A DNA stretch of 64,000 nt from Moniliophthora roreri. Lineage: Eukaryota; Basidiomycota; Agaricomycetes; Agaricales; Marasmiaceae. A model generated the notes under the pieces. The model did not search any database, was not told the DNA's origin, and saw nothing but the letters and a program-made list of their open reading frames with translations. This document shows, in pieces, positions 1 to 12,544 of this stretch (positions are counted from its first letter, which is position 1; each line of letters opens with the position of its first letter). The translations under genes and the position numbers were made by a program. The stretch lies in the NCBI GenBank assembly GCA_001466705.2, contig LATX02000195.1, forward strand, positions 186,001 to 250,000, given 5' to 3'.

Positions 1-204
1 GGAAGGAGTTCAGTTTCGGAACGCTCTTCATCACAGTCCATGTTCTTTGGAGACAAGACAGAAATTATCGATGTCAAAAAAGTATCAACTTTCCCTGCCC
101 TGCCATTCTCCTCTGAGCCCGATACCACATCTGTCGATGCAGTCATCGACCCAACTCCAACCAAGAACACCGCGACATCATCATCCGTGGCAGTAACTCC
201 CTGA
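1..204 (+). CDS. 3' end of an unidentified gene entering from the left
   Basis: Frame 1 is open from the first base to a TGA at 202-204, giving 67 residues. The tail is rich in Ser, Thr, Pro and Asp, and shows SMFFGDKTEIIDVKK in the middle and ends in SSSVAVTP. That composition looks like a disordered C-terminus rather than a folded domain. No start is visible, so if real the gene begins outside the window. I do not recognise the family. The only support is an uninterrupted frame of about 200 bases at the window edge and a plausible fungal C-terminal composition. A chance frame is possible. Confidence 0.4.
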   Translation, partial: GRSSVSERSSSQSMFFGDKTEIIDVKKVSTFPALPFSSEPDTTSVDAVIDPTPTKNTATSSSVAVTP

Positions 205-2173
205 ATTTTTTGCGATTGTGCCCAGCAGCCAATGGTTGAACGTCGCACCAAGCGTTAACCCATGCCCGAGACTGCGGCGTCTTCGATGACACCCACACTC
301 TCGTTAAACGACCAAGTTACAATCGATATCATTCCAGCCTCGTGTTATGGCAGTGGTGGACCAGCTGCTCTCGATCTACCCTACACTCACCATCGCCCCA
401 ATGGTGGGCCACCGGGATAGACCATAACTCGTGGGTCACGGTACATCCTACTCCTACATTGCGAATTCTCAGCTCTCAGCTCAAGCACCGTTCATATCTG
501 GACATCTTCCCGGGTCTCGCCGCATTATAATGTTCCTCGATGTGGTTTCACATTCTCATATTCACGCGAAACCTTCGCTGCGCAACAGCATTCGGACCTC
601 TATGCTGTTCAGTAGATCCCCTAGCGCAAGCACGTGCGAGGGCACCTGCACCAAGGAGTGGCCTCTGGCGTGCATTCCTTGCTTGCTAGCCTAAATACCT
701 ATGTTTCATGGATCCCTATTGGTGTCGTGTGGATTTCCAAGCCAAGCCCGTTCTCGGTGTGGCACTGCGGCCGTTTGTCGTTTGGGGGCACATGCTGCAT
801 ACGCGAGAAGACCTTCAAGCGCCTCACGACCTCTGGACTCTCAGCACTAGCAGTGGGATGCCGTCGTAAGCTCGTGCCTACACCTTAACCCCAAGGAGAT
901 GTGTAAATCGCCAATCACTCTTCGCCGTTGGATCTCAACGTCCAGTGCTTCACCAGCTGTTCCCGGCTCGGTGAGCGTTCAGTTATACAAGCTATTATTG
1001 CAGCCCACTGCTACTGGTAAAGCCGGCATCTCCGTGGTATCATGTCCGAAGTAAGTCTTCCCTGCATCAATTCAGTCGAACATATGGCTCATTTAGGACA
1101 CTTTCTAGCTCCTCGACTCAGCTTTAAACCAGGCGCGACGGGGAAGAGCATAGGGAGGCCCTGAACATACTTATCAAATGCTGCTGGGTGAATGCAAAAG
1201 ATAATTAGGATGTTCAGACCAACTACTGGGGGCCACAAAAATGCACTCAAAGTTTCTCGAGGCTGCCCCGGCAGACAAGATAAGTTAAACAAAGTTCTGA
1301 TCTTACATAGATATTGAATTCCTCTAGAAGAGTATATTCCTTGATAACAAATAGTGATGAGTTGGATGGGATTAGGGAAAAGCGCAGACAGAAAATAAGT
1401 ATGCACTACGCGTCGTGGCCCCGAGTAACGGGGCTGTGGTTCAGCCGCGTCTGGACTCTTCGAACTTTCATAGACCATGCAACGGCTTTTCAGGGAGGGA
1501 CATTTATTGTATACCACGATAGCTTCTACCCAATTCATAGATTTTAAAACTTTAGATATACGACGTGATGACTTCAGCTTGTGTGGTGTGTGTGCTGGTC
1601 TTCATGTATTCGGGAGCTGAAACACGTTGACGCGGCGGAACGCGTGGATCAGGTTTTGATAAACAAACAAACAAGGCTGCACTCGAACTACCATCATTCC
1701 AGCTATCATTGCCTCGAATAGCTACCTCATCATGACTCATAGCCTCCTTTCTATTTGCATGCTTTCGATGGAAAAGGTTAGCCGAATATTGACTACTAGT
1801 ACGGACCCAGTTGACGTTGAATGGGCTATACAGGAGGGCCAAAGCGCGAGCGAGGGGCATAATATAGTGTATTCTCGACATTTTCTCTTCGAAGGCTTTA
1901 AGCAGTTATGATTTCGGGCTTTTCGAGGAACATAACGCTCATCATATAATCCAAAACGCAAGCCAAAAACGTGTGATGCAACCTAAAGGGCCCCTCCACG
2001 ACTTTACTCACCATTGGCCAATGGTCAACTTGGGTCCGCTTCGAGACCGGTGGCTCATAGCATTTGGAAGTTATCACCGCAACCAGCGGAGGGCATCAAG
2101 GATGGAGATTCTTTGGGGTACGCTCAAACACTCATCGATCTTGATAGATGCTCCTTACTGATTAACATACATT
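205..2173. other. No supported gene; possible upstream exons of gene X
   Basis: Several short frames occur on both strands (for example 634-888 plus and 1089-1538 minus), but none joins to another with convincing splice sites and none resembles a family I know. The first exon assigned to gene X starts inside an open frame with no nearby ATG, so part of its 5' end may lie here. I see no repeat or transposon end. Confidence 0.4.
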
Positions 2174-3559
2174 TTGGCGGGAACATCAGGTTATTGTTCA
2201 CGAGACTACCCATGCACAGACGTTCTACGCTCGCAACTCGGGTGTGAGGTGATAGCAGTTGGTATTGGCTCTGCCTGCGGACTGCCTCGCAAAACGGGCC
2301 TTGGAACACTTCAAATAGAAGCAGTCAAGTCCAGTGAAGATGGATCCATGATGCGAGCACCTTCAGAAATCTCTAGTCTATACTCTTCGACGGGCACCTT
2401 CACCACTCTATCAACCATTCAGGGACTCGGCTCAATATCCGGTAGAGCTATGAAGACGCTCGGAAAGGCCGTTGTCTATGGCATAGATTCTATCCTTATA
2501 CGACGTCGCTTGGCTCAGATAGAAAGCCACCTGGGCGCTAGTACAGAAGGGGACGAACAGTCCTACGAGGATCTGCTCGAATTTTCACGGTAATTGTCCT
2601 ACTTTTCTCCGAGAGATCCATGTCTAACTATGATACCAGCTCAGTGTACAGCTGGACAATTCGGAAAAGGTCACTTCGCCTCATCATGGCTAGAATCGGT
2701 TCAATGGAATTTCAAGATCTTGCAACGTCTGTCGTTGCACTTCATTCTTCGTCGGATCTTTACCTGCACTTATCTTGTGTCCTTGAGTGTCTCTGGTGGG
2801 ACAATGTTGAAAGGTGTGCATATCAATACCTGTGAGTTATTTGACTGCTGACATTTCTCCAGCGACACCAACACGGACACATTGTCAAACGATGCTATTG
2901 GCTCCGAGGCGGCATCCTCCAACAAAAAACGGTCGTATTACCGCTCAACAGGGTGTGATGCCTACCTGTCATCACTACCCATACAGAATGACAACATCCC
3001 AGACTTCCTCCTATGCTCTCCGGCTATCCTTTATTTCGCACTCGTAGCCTCTCTTGGCCGTCGAGATCACTCAAGGATCATGGTTGAGCTCGGGATGCTC
3101 AGCTTTCTCCGGGAACTTGGATGTTTCGACAAACGTGCCAGTTCGGTGAGAGAAGGGTCTGCCAGCCAACTCCTTTTACGCGTTATTGCGGCCAAATTGG
3201 ACCCAGTGTCTGATTATGCAGCATATTTGGCAGTGGTGGGGTGTCTCGACGAGATGAAAGATTCACGTCTTGATCTTCAAACCCTCGAAGTAACCTCTGC
3301 GGAGTCGGATAACGACATCGCTGGTCTAATCGAGGATACAATATCGTTCACGAAAAGTATGGCCACTCCCAATGGAGACAAACTCTTTGGAAACAGTAGA
3401 TTCAGGAAGGCGAGTGTTCCATCAACTTATTTGTTTGAATACGTGACTAATGGTGACGTAGGATTTGCGGAGACGCCAGCGGGCCTTCCGAGCGAAGAAA
3501 ATCTCATATACCAGTTATGTCATCGCATAGTAGTACATTTGGTTTTATATGCATACTAG
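2174..3559 (+). CDS. Gene X copy 1: unknown protein, 3' exons; 5' end unresolved
   Basis: Three exons join in frame: about 2174-2589, 2640-2831 and 2863-3559. Introns have donors gtaatt and gtgagt and acceptors accag and tccag, and each junction is phase 2. The product has a Ser/Thr-rich first part (SEISSLYSSTGTFTTLSTIQ), then a helical middle (HLSCVLECLWWDNVERC; ILYFALVASLGRRDHS) and a charged tail ending HLVLYAY. The helical part could be an alpha-solenoid, but I do not recognise the family. The first ATG in frame is near 2345, and the frame is already open before it, so upstream exons are likely. A 5'-truncated, frameshifted copy lies at 21394-22272. Both copies are followed by a convergent DUF6534 gene, so gene and neighbour were duplicated together. 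Confidence 0.55.
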
Positions 3560-3635
3560 ATGCTAGTCACTGTAACACATAGAGGCAATGAACAACTATT
3601 CAAAAAGTAATGAGGGAGAGTATCATAGTAGCGGA

Positions 3636-5493
3636 TTACCGAGTAAACTTTCTGGAATCTATGACATTGTCACTCAGCACTACTGCGCTGGTGGACACTG
3701 TAATACCTTCGACCGGGTATCTACGAGCGACAACTTGACTTCCTGATTCAGAAGTATCGACCATTCGGTGTTCCTCAGATTCAGTACGCATGGAGCGGTT
3801 GTTTAGGTTGTTTAGTCTGCACATCTTCGTCAGTATCGTCTACAGGCGGGACATGTGAAGACGCACAGAGAAACTAAAACAAAGATCGAGTCAGCACAAC
3901 GAATCGAAGTAGTTGACTGAATCAACGCACTGATAGTTATGGCATATAATTTGCTCAAGCTGAGGTGAAATGGCACCCTGCGATGCGTCAAAGATCAGAC
4001 CACAATACAAGAGAACTCGTTCGCGCAACTCACCAGTTCAGGTTCAAGGGGTCAATCAAGAACATGGTCGTGAAGCAAAGATGAACCGCCGCAACCAATA
4101 AACCTCGAGCCACGAAATACTGGAACAACCTTTGCAGTAACGTATCGGTCCTGTAGGATGCGATGCTCAGATGCACATACTCATGACGAAAGGAGAGGTA
4201 CATACTATTTAAACCCGGTTCTAGAATCTTTCAGTGACCATGAAAGCGCGCCGGAGGCAAGGATGTCAGCTAGCGTCGAGAGAGAGCTTGCGATTCCATA
4301 TTCAGTCTACGTGGTGTCAGGCCGTACTTTGATTCGAAGAACACGATACCATACCATGATGGGCCGAGACGCAAAATGTGCAAACGAATGGTCCTTGAAC
4401 TGCCCTACAGCACCGACTGTTCCAGTAGGACATTAGCATTTACCTAACGAATCTGGTGTGTACACGGAAGTGAGCGCACCAAGCGTAAGAACTAGTGGGA
4501 AGGAATGTGCTCAGCACGGATATTAGCATGTGAAAAGGGTCACTAACTAAGAGCCAAAACGGAGAAGACAACCTGGAGATCAATAGTGTGAGTGCACGTA
4601 CCAAAGACATACAGGAGTTACTCACGATGCAAATTGGAACTATTCGATGAACACGACCGACTGCATGAGAATCAGCACTGGGTTGTCCATGTTTGACAAA
4701 ACGTGGTGTATGACTGACGCATGTAAATCCGACTTGCGAAAAAAAGCTCCATTCTGTAGGTCTCTAGTCATTGGAAAGAGAGCGAGAGAGAGATAGTGAG
4801 AACGCACGTGCACACGATCAGTCCAGTAACGATAAGCTCAGCAACCACCACGCTACACCAAAGAAGTATCAGGAAATGACTTCTGGAAAATTACGCGAGT
4901 ACTGACGACGGGACAACTGTGAACTGTAACAGGTCTCCAAAGTGGACAATCTGCATCCGAACATTAGTTAGGCTTGCAAGAAAGAGGGAGAGAGCTTGCT
5001 CTTACAAAAAAGTCGTGCATAAGATTATTAATCAAGATGGTTGTGGACAGATCTCCCAAGCTGGATAACACGTTCAATTCTGCTCATCAGCAGTTTACGC
5101 GAGCGGGCTCACAAGATAATCGCAACCTTAACACGGTCGATGTCACGATCAAGGATAGGTAATAAGTATTGAATCACGCACCAGCAACCTCAGAAGCCAC
5201 GGGTCATTATTTGACAGGGTATAAATCCAGGCTTGAACGATTGTAATTCCAAATAAGCTGCCAAAAGAAATGAGTCTACGGTGCCATACGGCATAACACC
5301 AGTCAGAGAACGCACATTGATGTTACAACGAAACCTGGCTACATTTGTTAGTGAAGAGTGACCGGCGGGTTGAATTCAGCGTACCATAGTACAACGGATC
5401 ATAATGAGCCGAAAGGTCTACACCATGAGCAAAGCTTGATGATCCAGTAGAGGACGGGCTAATGGCAGCTTGAACAGACGAGATGCTGGGCAT
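3636..5493 (-). pseudogene. DUF6534-family membrane protein, copy 1, with a junction stop codon
   Basis: Minus-strand member of the five-copy family, read from ATG at 5493 (MPSISSVQAAISPSS) to the stop at 3636. Aligning it with the plus-strand copy at 38997-40837 recovers the same exons, including LFGITIVQAW, the late exon TEYGIASSLSTLADIL, then TDTLLQRLFQYF and the C-terminal RSMRTESEEHRMV. At one junction, the codon that is CAG in copies 2-4 and GAG in copy 5 becomes TAG here (coding AAA TA|G ACC, near 4209 and 4147). It would truncate the protein before its last two or three helices. The change from the CAG form is a C-to-T transition. A second TAG near 3840 lies inside an intron and is harmless. 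Copy 1 and copy 2 are very similar over the whole unit. The protein may be inactive, or the site may be spliced differently. Confidence 0.7.
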
Positions 5494-6839
5494 GGGAATC
5501 AGAAAGCAGGGCAATATCTGGGGCTACATTTTGACATGTATGGGTGGAATTACATTTATAATTTGTGGAAGGATTACGTACATTGGTGGCCGTGAAGAAT
5601 CAGAATGAGGACGGGACTGAGGTAGTCTCCTGTAAGCAGACTCAATCGCTCGTTCCTCGCTGTATAGAGTCTGCCTGTAGTTGGCTTGTTAGTCGAATAT
5701 ACCCGTTATAGCAATTCTGGCACGTGGAATGACCAGCTCTCCCTGCGTACAAGAGTGTTCTACACCTCGCAAAAAAATTCCAAATCGTCCTGTTCAAGTT
5801 CGAGCAGCTTTGATTGAGCTGCCAATGGTCAGGTAACTCATAATCAGTCACGGGAGCGCCGCTGAGCAGCTTGGAACCAAATGGTAGGCGGGATTGGGTT
5901 TATTTTCTAACCCTACCCTGTCCCTTTTACGGCACCCATGGCCTCCTCCCGCGTTTAGCGCCTCTCCAACTGGTGGACTTTGCACTCTTTCTGTCCCTTC
6001 TCCGTGCTTTTCATGGTGCTTAAGCCCACCGAGACACTAAAGATACTGTGATACACGTTCAAGTTATCTTACTATGAGTCCAAACGTGAGATTTAAGAAT
6101 TTCCTGAAAAGGTATAACTCAAAAACGTGATCAAAATGTGACTGGCAAAATCAACTACGATATCGGGGGCCAAGAGGTGTAGCCGATCGGGATCCGGGAC
6201 ATGGGTGCCCTCGCGTGGCCTGGCGTGGGAGTCTGATTTCCGGAGGGTCCGCTGACAGCGGCGTCGACGCCACGTCATTCTTTTGAGCAATTCTCTGTCC
6301 CCTCCATATGTTCTCTCTATGTCATCGCACTGTTCTGTGTAGAATAACTCTTTGCAAAATCAACTTCTATCTATATTTTCAAAAATTTGCACCAGTCATT
6401 ATTTGCAAGGAAACCAGCTGAGCACAGCTGCCCCAACCCGGCATTAGGCCAACATCAAGGCCCCAAGAAAGTCAGTGTTCCATGGTTGCAGAGTAACAGG
6501 AGGTCAACGCTGCTGTGAATTTGGAAGTGTAGCAGGGGATTAGAAAATTTGATAGTCTGGAAGTGAGGAACTAGGGAATAACATGTCGTGCTGTTGCTAG
6601 TTGCATCCTGTTGTGTTAGAGGGGAAAAAAAGGCAAACACAAATGTGGCAGGGGAATTGCTTATAAATCCATATGTCATAATCCAATGTCTCTTTCTCTG
6701 TACTGCAACTTTTTTATTGTACAGGAAAGATTTTGGTATTGAGTCTGATGTTTTCCAACACTGTGAGCTTGAATATAATCTTATTTTTTTGTAAAATACA
6801 ATATTTTCTGAACTTTATGTTTTCCATAGAGTTAGTGGT
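5494..6839. other. Intergenic; promoter of DUF6534 copy 1, then AT-rich DNA
   Basis: The first 150 bases resemble the upstream regions of the other DUF6534 copies and include a TATAAAT-like site near 5553-5560. Homology to copy 2 fades around 5640. From about 6300 the sequence becomes distinctly more AT-rich, like the transposon that follows. No gene is supported. Confidence 0.5.
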
Positions 6840-6855
6840 GGACAGCTGTCAGAGG

Positions 6856-7205
6856 CACCTTTGGTTCCCATCAACTCGAACTGATTAGATGCCATGTTTG
6901 TGTCAAACTTGGCATCTGATTAGATGGCAATTATAGGAAAATTGGCCACACCCCATTGCACCCTTCTTCTGCTCCTCTCCCAGCACCTTCACTATCTCTC
7001 AAAAATCTCCAAGTCTTCCATGGACTGTCTGCCGGTGTCATTTGACTCACCCCAGCAACCTGAACATCAACCATGTTTCTGAACATGCTCTCTCATGCTC
7101 ATCATTGTCTTCCTGCTGTCATCAACATCGTTCCCAAAATCGTTCTCACCATCGTTGCCGCTGCCATCAAGGTCCTGTAGTCATTGTTGTCAGCTTGTTC
7201 GCTAG
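6856..7205 (+). repeat. Left terminal inverted repeat of the large transposon
   Basis: Begins near CTTTGGTTCCC and continues to the CAGCTTG near 7190. It aligns in reverse complement with 13500-13838 with small indels throughout. Shared landmarks, in order, are CCCATCAACTCGAAC, GCATCTGATTAGA, CAGCACCTT and CCTGTAGTC. Confidence 0.88.
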
Positions 7206-7685
7206 AGATATAAGGTGTGTTTTTAACACCTCATCTTTTTCTTCAAAACTTATGATCTACAATCAGTTATTATTATTATTATTGTATACTCTCTTTGTAC
7301 CTCTATGCCTCAGTAATCAACCTTTTGTTACACTCTTCACATCCATGTCGCTCAAGCACTTTCAGATTATTGACAGTCATGGAAGAAATTAATTAGACAT
7401 TTTCTCATTGTGCTAGGGCTACAATACACAAGAAATTCAATGACTTCCAGACTTTCCTTTCCCTTTCCCTTTGCCCTTCAGCACTTTCTCAACCATGTCC
7501 TGTCTGTCCAATTCCACATGATGTTTCTTACTTCTGTCGACCTTAGGCACAATTCAGACCCTCTTAACCCTCTTTCATCTACTCATCCTGTTTCCAAGAG
7601 TTTGGTCATTGCTAGAGTTGTTATCCACATCCGGTTCTGCAGTGTGATAGTTGGCATCAAATGGATCATGGGAAGGCAATAGTTG

Positions 7686-9326
7686 TCAGGTAGGTGACTG
7701 AGGATTGTCTTCTGGTAGGAAAAGTGGTGAACCAGTAGGTGGAGTACTGCAAGATGTGTCTGGGACATTGTTAGTTGTGTTGGGGCCAGGTGTGCTGGTG
7801 CTGATTTGTCTGGGCCTAGGTCTTCCTGTTATTTCGAGAGCAGCATTGTCATCATGCTCCAACTCTTCCTCTTCATTTGCCAGCTTCTTTCTCTTCAACA
7901 CTTGCTTAGGTTTCGATTTTGGTTTGGCTTGAGGCTCCCTTTCGGATTTGCTAGAGTCCAAATTGAAGGATGAAGTGGAACTGGAAGAGCTCATCGGTGG
8001 AGCCAATCTTTCAGCTGGCGGAGCCTTCTTCCGAGCGGACTTGCTTGCAGCAGCTGGTGTCTTTTTGGTAGCACTGGTCTTTTTTGTCCCTTTTGCCTTC
8101 TTACCAGTAGATTTCTTGGCATCTCCTTCCCTACCCTCTGCCTCCTCCAAATTCCTCATCTTCTCCACATACTCTTCCTTCCACTGCTCAAGTTCATCAG
8201 GATCCAAGTGCTTGAAGCCAATTGCTCCCTTGTCAAGACCATCTGCAAGGTATCACAAGGCACTACCCTTGTTGCTCATGCGACTCAGATTCTGGAATGG
8301 TCCTGGCCAGTTGTTAGGGACAATGCTGTGAACCATTGTAATCTGTTCATCAAATCTGTTCCATGGAATCAATCTGACCGGCTGCCTGCCCAGTGCATCA
8401 CCTGGATCATGGTAAGTTCAAGAATTAAGCATCACAATGTGCAGACTTACTGAGTCGCTGCCTAGTTGTCTTGTGGATTCGATACTTCAATGCCTTCAAC
8501 TTATTGTCACTATTAGATGCCATATTCTCAGGTCTGCAACCTGCAACGGTGAATGCTTTGAGCTTGAATCTGACAGCATCAGTGTCCCAGCCCCTCAGGA
8601 TAACCTTCAAGTATGGTTCAATGCCTGGATGGGAGAAGTACAATTTGGGTGCCGTAGAGCCTTGGGTGTGATTGCAAACAAGGACAAAGAATCCTTCTAG
8701 ACTGATACATTTTTTTGTGCTGGTAAGCTAAATGTCCTTCAGAAATTTTCAATGTGAAGCTTTGTTTCAAGGTACAGACCATTTTTGTCATCTGGAAAGC
8801 AGTATTGGCAAAGTCCTGAGCACAACCTCTTGCTGTTGGGAGCTTGATTCGCTGGTATGCCAACCACTTGGCATATTTCTTGTACTTGTGAATGATCTGG
8901 CACAACAATGCCTGATTTTCTGGCCTCTTCAAATGCTGATACTCCTTGTGGTACCGTTTTGCTATCTGGACAGTGTTCAACCCTACAATGCCACCTGGAA
9001 CCTTGTCAGCATTGCATACATGCAGAAAAGAAAGCGACCTACTCTCTCTGAGATTCTGGGCTTTGACAAACTTCCATGCATTGTACAAATTAATTTTCTT
9101 CTGACACCATACTGCATGAACCCCTCCTTGGAAGAACATATCTTTGACATAATGCTCCTTCCTCTTCCATTTCTTAGCCAATGCAGCACAGCGTACTTCG
9201 AACTCTTTGTTGAGGTCATCCATATCCTTTTTGATTTCCTTTTGCCTCTTCTTCCTGCAATCATCATGGATTTCACATTGTTCCCTAGTCAATGGGATTC
9301 ACTGAGGCTGGTAGTGGTGAAGACAT
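7686..9326 (-). pseudogene. Transposon-borne gene of unknown function, frameshifted near its start
   Basis: Minus-strand exons join across introns near 8720-8790 and 8400-8450 into one reading frame. It has a charged N-terminal part (REQCEIHDDCRKKRQKEIKK), then VWCQKKINLYNAWKFVK and KPENQALLCQ-like segments, then a region with FSHPGIEPYLKVILRGWDTD. It ends in a basic Lys/Ala/Pro-rich tail (KKSTGKKAKGTKKTSATKKT) that looks nucleic-acid binding. The best start is the ATG at 9326 (MSSPLPASVNP), but the frame runs into TAG after 13 codons. One base fewer in the CCC near 9295 would open it into the long frame. So this is a decayed copy or a base-call indel. I saw no catalytic transposase motif. 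Being inside the inverted repeats, it is presumably an accessory or DNA-binding protein of the element. Confidence 0.6.
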
Positions 9327-9812
9327 GGTTTGATGGATCTGTTGGCTGGTAGAAAGGTATGTTTTGCTCTTGGGACCCCTTTACACTGGTTGGAGTGAAG
9401 CTCACCCAGCTTGTAAACCTTGACAGTGACTATTGAAAAGTAGATATGAGATGATGAAGGAGGTGAATGAGAGGTGCACAAGGAGTGCAAAATATCAATT
9501 TGACTGATTATTTGGTAACAGGTCCTCAGGCAAGGGCTAACTATGTACCGTTGATGAATATGCACATTTCAGGAAGGAAGCCAGTACATAACAGCATTTT
9601 AGGTATATATTTGTAAGTCAATACTTTGAGAAAATATACAGCATTATTGAGACATGATTATTGAGATGCAGAAAATTATATACCAGCCTTTAGCATTCTG
9701 TACAACATAAAGATTGGGCTGACTGAAATGCTTGATCTAATAATGCTCATGTGGGCAGTGAAATCAGTCAAATCCTGAGACTGGATGAATGCCTCTACTG
9801 AATGACATGCTC

Positions 9813-10363
9813 TCAGTGCTCCATACCCATGTCACAGGAGGTACATGCAAGTCCATTCTCCAACAACAACTTCAAGGCTGTCAAAGGCATGGGCCCACTC
9901 CAATTCATTAGGATTGTCCTGTGATGCTGGCAGCAGGGCATGACAATTAGTATGTACTTCCTCTGTGACACTGCTGTTTGAAGCCCCAAGAGCAGAGTCC
10001 AGTTGGCTGGGGGTCCAGTCATTAAAATCATCAAAGCTCCACTACAAAGCTTTCTCTACAAACAGATTAACAGTGGGTATCTAGGACAATGATTTGACAC
10101 TTACTGTCTTTGATGTTATTTACTTGTGAAAATCCATGGACATTAACATTTCCAGCAACCACATGACGATGTGGAGATGAGGGACTCGGAGTAGAGACAG
10201 TTGGAGAGCCTCTTCTAGCAGCAATGCAGTGAAGCAGTGTCCTTGGAGTTGATGGTTGGCATACAACCTGGTGATGAGAAGGCATTGAGTGAGGCATACT
10301 AGCTATTAGGCAAGCTAGAGTCGACTGATGGGGTGTGCGAGATGGTGTCATTGGTGCCATCAT
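9813..10363 (-). other. Possible second transposon reading frame (minus strand)
   Basis: An open stretch from 10363 (MMAPMTPSRTPHQS) runs into a likely donor gtaagt. After a short intron ending ttgtag, a second stretch reads SFDDFNDWTPSQLDSALG and ends WTCMYLL at a stop near 9829. The acidic second part looks like a real protein end. The phases at the junction do not agree as written, so this is either decayed or mis-joined. It lies upstream of, and on the same strand as, the 7686-9326 gene. Confidence 0.3.
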
Positions 10364-10711
10364 TATCGAGTGAGTGAGAGTACATGGTGCTTGAGAGTAG
10401 AGAGGTGGAGGTGGAGGTGGAGAGAGATGTTCTTCTGTGTCAGTTATTGAAGATGCTCAAAAATCTATGCCTCTACTATAAAAACACAAGGCCAGTGGTG
10501 CCAAAATACCCTCAAAAAAGGTATATATAAGTTCTTGATTCTCAGTTTTGTTTGTGAGTTGGTTCAGTGTGGTTCACTGTTACCACAATGTCAAGAATAA
10601 TTCTCAATGTCTCGCTTGGTAGTTCAGAGATGATTGCCTTCAAAACAACTTCTCAGATCCAAAATGGATGTTTGTTTATCGGTTTTATGGTTTTATTAAT
10701 CACTTTGAAAG

Positions 10712-11627
10712 CAAATACTGGTATAGATTTCAACCAGAAACTGCCCAAAGAATAAACTTCTTCTAAGTGAGAACAAATGTACCTCTTGTACCTGAATATA
10801 GCCCTCTTGGCTATGTTCTGCAACAATTCTCAAGAGGACAAATCTTCTAGACACTACTAGCCTGAAACCCTCTCTGATTCATGTTGAAACACCAGACTAT
10901 ACTGATGCACATCAGCTACCCTCTTAGTAGACTGATACAATGTTTCTCTTATTGGAAAACACACCTCTTGTGTTAAAAACTAAGCTCTTTCTAGCTTTTA
11001 TTTATATCTCTGGTTTGGGTTACAGTCTCAGGTCTCAACTAGCCTGTGCCTCTTGCACAACTAAATAAGCTAGGGCCCAAAGTAGTTGAAAAATACTAAT
11101 TGCCAGTAGCTCTTCTACCTGAACAACAATGTCATACACTCTGGTAATCGGTGGGCAGTATCTCTCCTGCTTTCCACCTACAAAACACGTCCCCTTATAT
11201 ACTCTACAACATAAATAATCTAATATATCTGTCACAAATACAAATAAAATTGAGTTGGGTGATAAATATTATATAAACTGAGCTGTGTTTGGTAATTTCT
11301 CTGTCAGTGTCTGATTGTAGTCAGGCTTCATAGCTATAATCTCTTTTATTCTTTTTCTTTGACAATTGTGCCGTCTTCTGACACTAACTGTTTGCAATTC
11401 TCTCTATCAAATGGCTCTCCTTCTGACTCTGTTTGAAAATATTATACTTCCATGCTGCTCCACATGGTTCCTTCCTTCTCTGTCTTCTATCATCTGCTCT
11501 ATGGATGCATAATATGCTTCCTTTTTCATGTCTAATGCATATGCATAGGCTCAGCCATGCTCCCTTCTTGTCATACAGCTTTGTCTTCCATTCTTCCGTG
11601 ATACAGGCACCCTTCTGGTAGCCGATC
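10712..11627 (+). repeat. First copy of a perfect 916-bp direct repeat ending at a gap
   Basis: Begins CAAATACTGG and ends GCCGATC immediately before the N at 11628. The same block starts again immediately after the N. All frames inside recur with an offset of exactly 917 bases. The likely reading is the end of a contig that overlaps the next one. Confidence 0.95.
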
Positions 11628-11628
11628 N
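11628..11628. other. Single-N assembly gap between duplicated contig ends
   Basis: An isolated N with identical 916-bp sequences abutting it on both sides. This is the signature of two overlapping contigs placed end to end instead of being merged. Confidence 0.95.
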
Positions 11629-12544
11629 CAAATACTGGTATAGATTTCAACCAGAAACTGCCCAAAGAATAAACTTCTTCTAAGTGAGAACAAATGTACC
11701 TCTTGTACCTGAATATAGCCCTCTTGGCTATGTTCTGCAACAATTCTCAAGAGGACAAATCTTCTAGACACTACTAGCCTGAAACCCTCTCTGATTCATG
11801 TTGAAACACCAGACTATACTGATGCACATCAGCTACCCTCTTAGTAGACTGATACAATGTTTCTCTTATTGGAAAACACACCTCTTGTGTTAAAAACTAA
11901 GCTCTTTCTAGCTTTTATTTATATCTCTGGTTTGGGTTACAGTCTCAGGTCTCAACTAGCCTGTGCCTCTTGCACAACTAAATAAGCTAGGGCCCAAAGT
12001 AGTTGAAAAATACTAATTGCCAGTAGCTCTTCTACCTGAACAACAATGTCATACACTCTGGTAATCGGTGGGCAGTATCTCTCCTGCTTTCCACCTACAA
12101 AACACGTCCCCTTATATACTCTACAACATAAATAATCTAATATATCTGTCACAAATACAAATAAAATTGAGTTGGGTGATAAATATTATATAAACTGAGC
12201 TGTGTTTGGTAATTTCTCTGTCAGTGTCTGATTGTAGTCAGGCTTCATAGCTATAATCTCTTTTATTCTTTTTCTTTGACAATTGTGCCGTCTTCTGACA
12301 CTAACTGTTTGCAATTCTCTCTATCAAATGGCTCTCCTTCTGACTCTGTTTGAAAATATTATACTTCCATGCTGCTCCACATGGTTCCTTCCTTCTCTGT
12401 CTTCTATCATCTGCTCTATGGATGCATAATATGCTTCCTTTTTCATGTCTAATGCATATGCATAGGCTCAGCCATGCTCCCTTCTTGTCATACAGCTTTG
12501 TCTTCCATTCTTCCGTGATACAGGCACCCTTCTGGTAGCCGATC
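11629..12544 (+). repeat. Second copy of the 916-bp direct repeat
   Basis: Identical to 10712-11627 as far as I can read it, and continuous with unique sequence after 12544. Biologically there is probably only one copy. Confidence 0.95.

Noticed and set aside
3836..3846. In-frame TAG near the 3' end of DUF6534 copy 1
   Set aside because: It falls inside the last intron once the 7-nt exon is recognised, so it does not truncate the protein.
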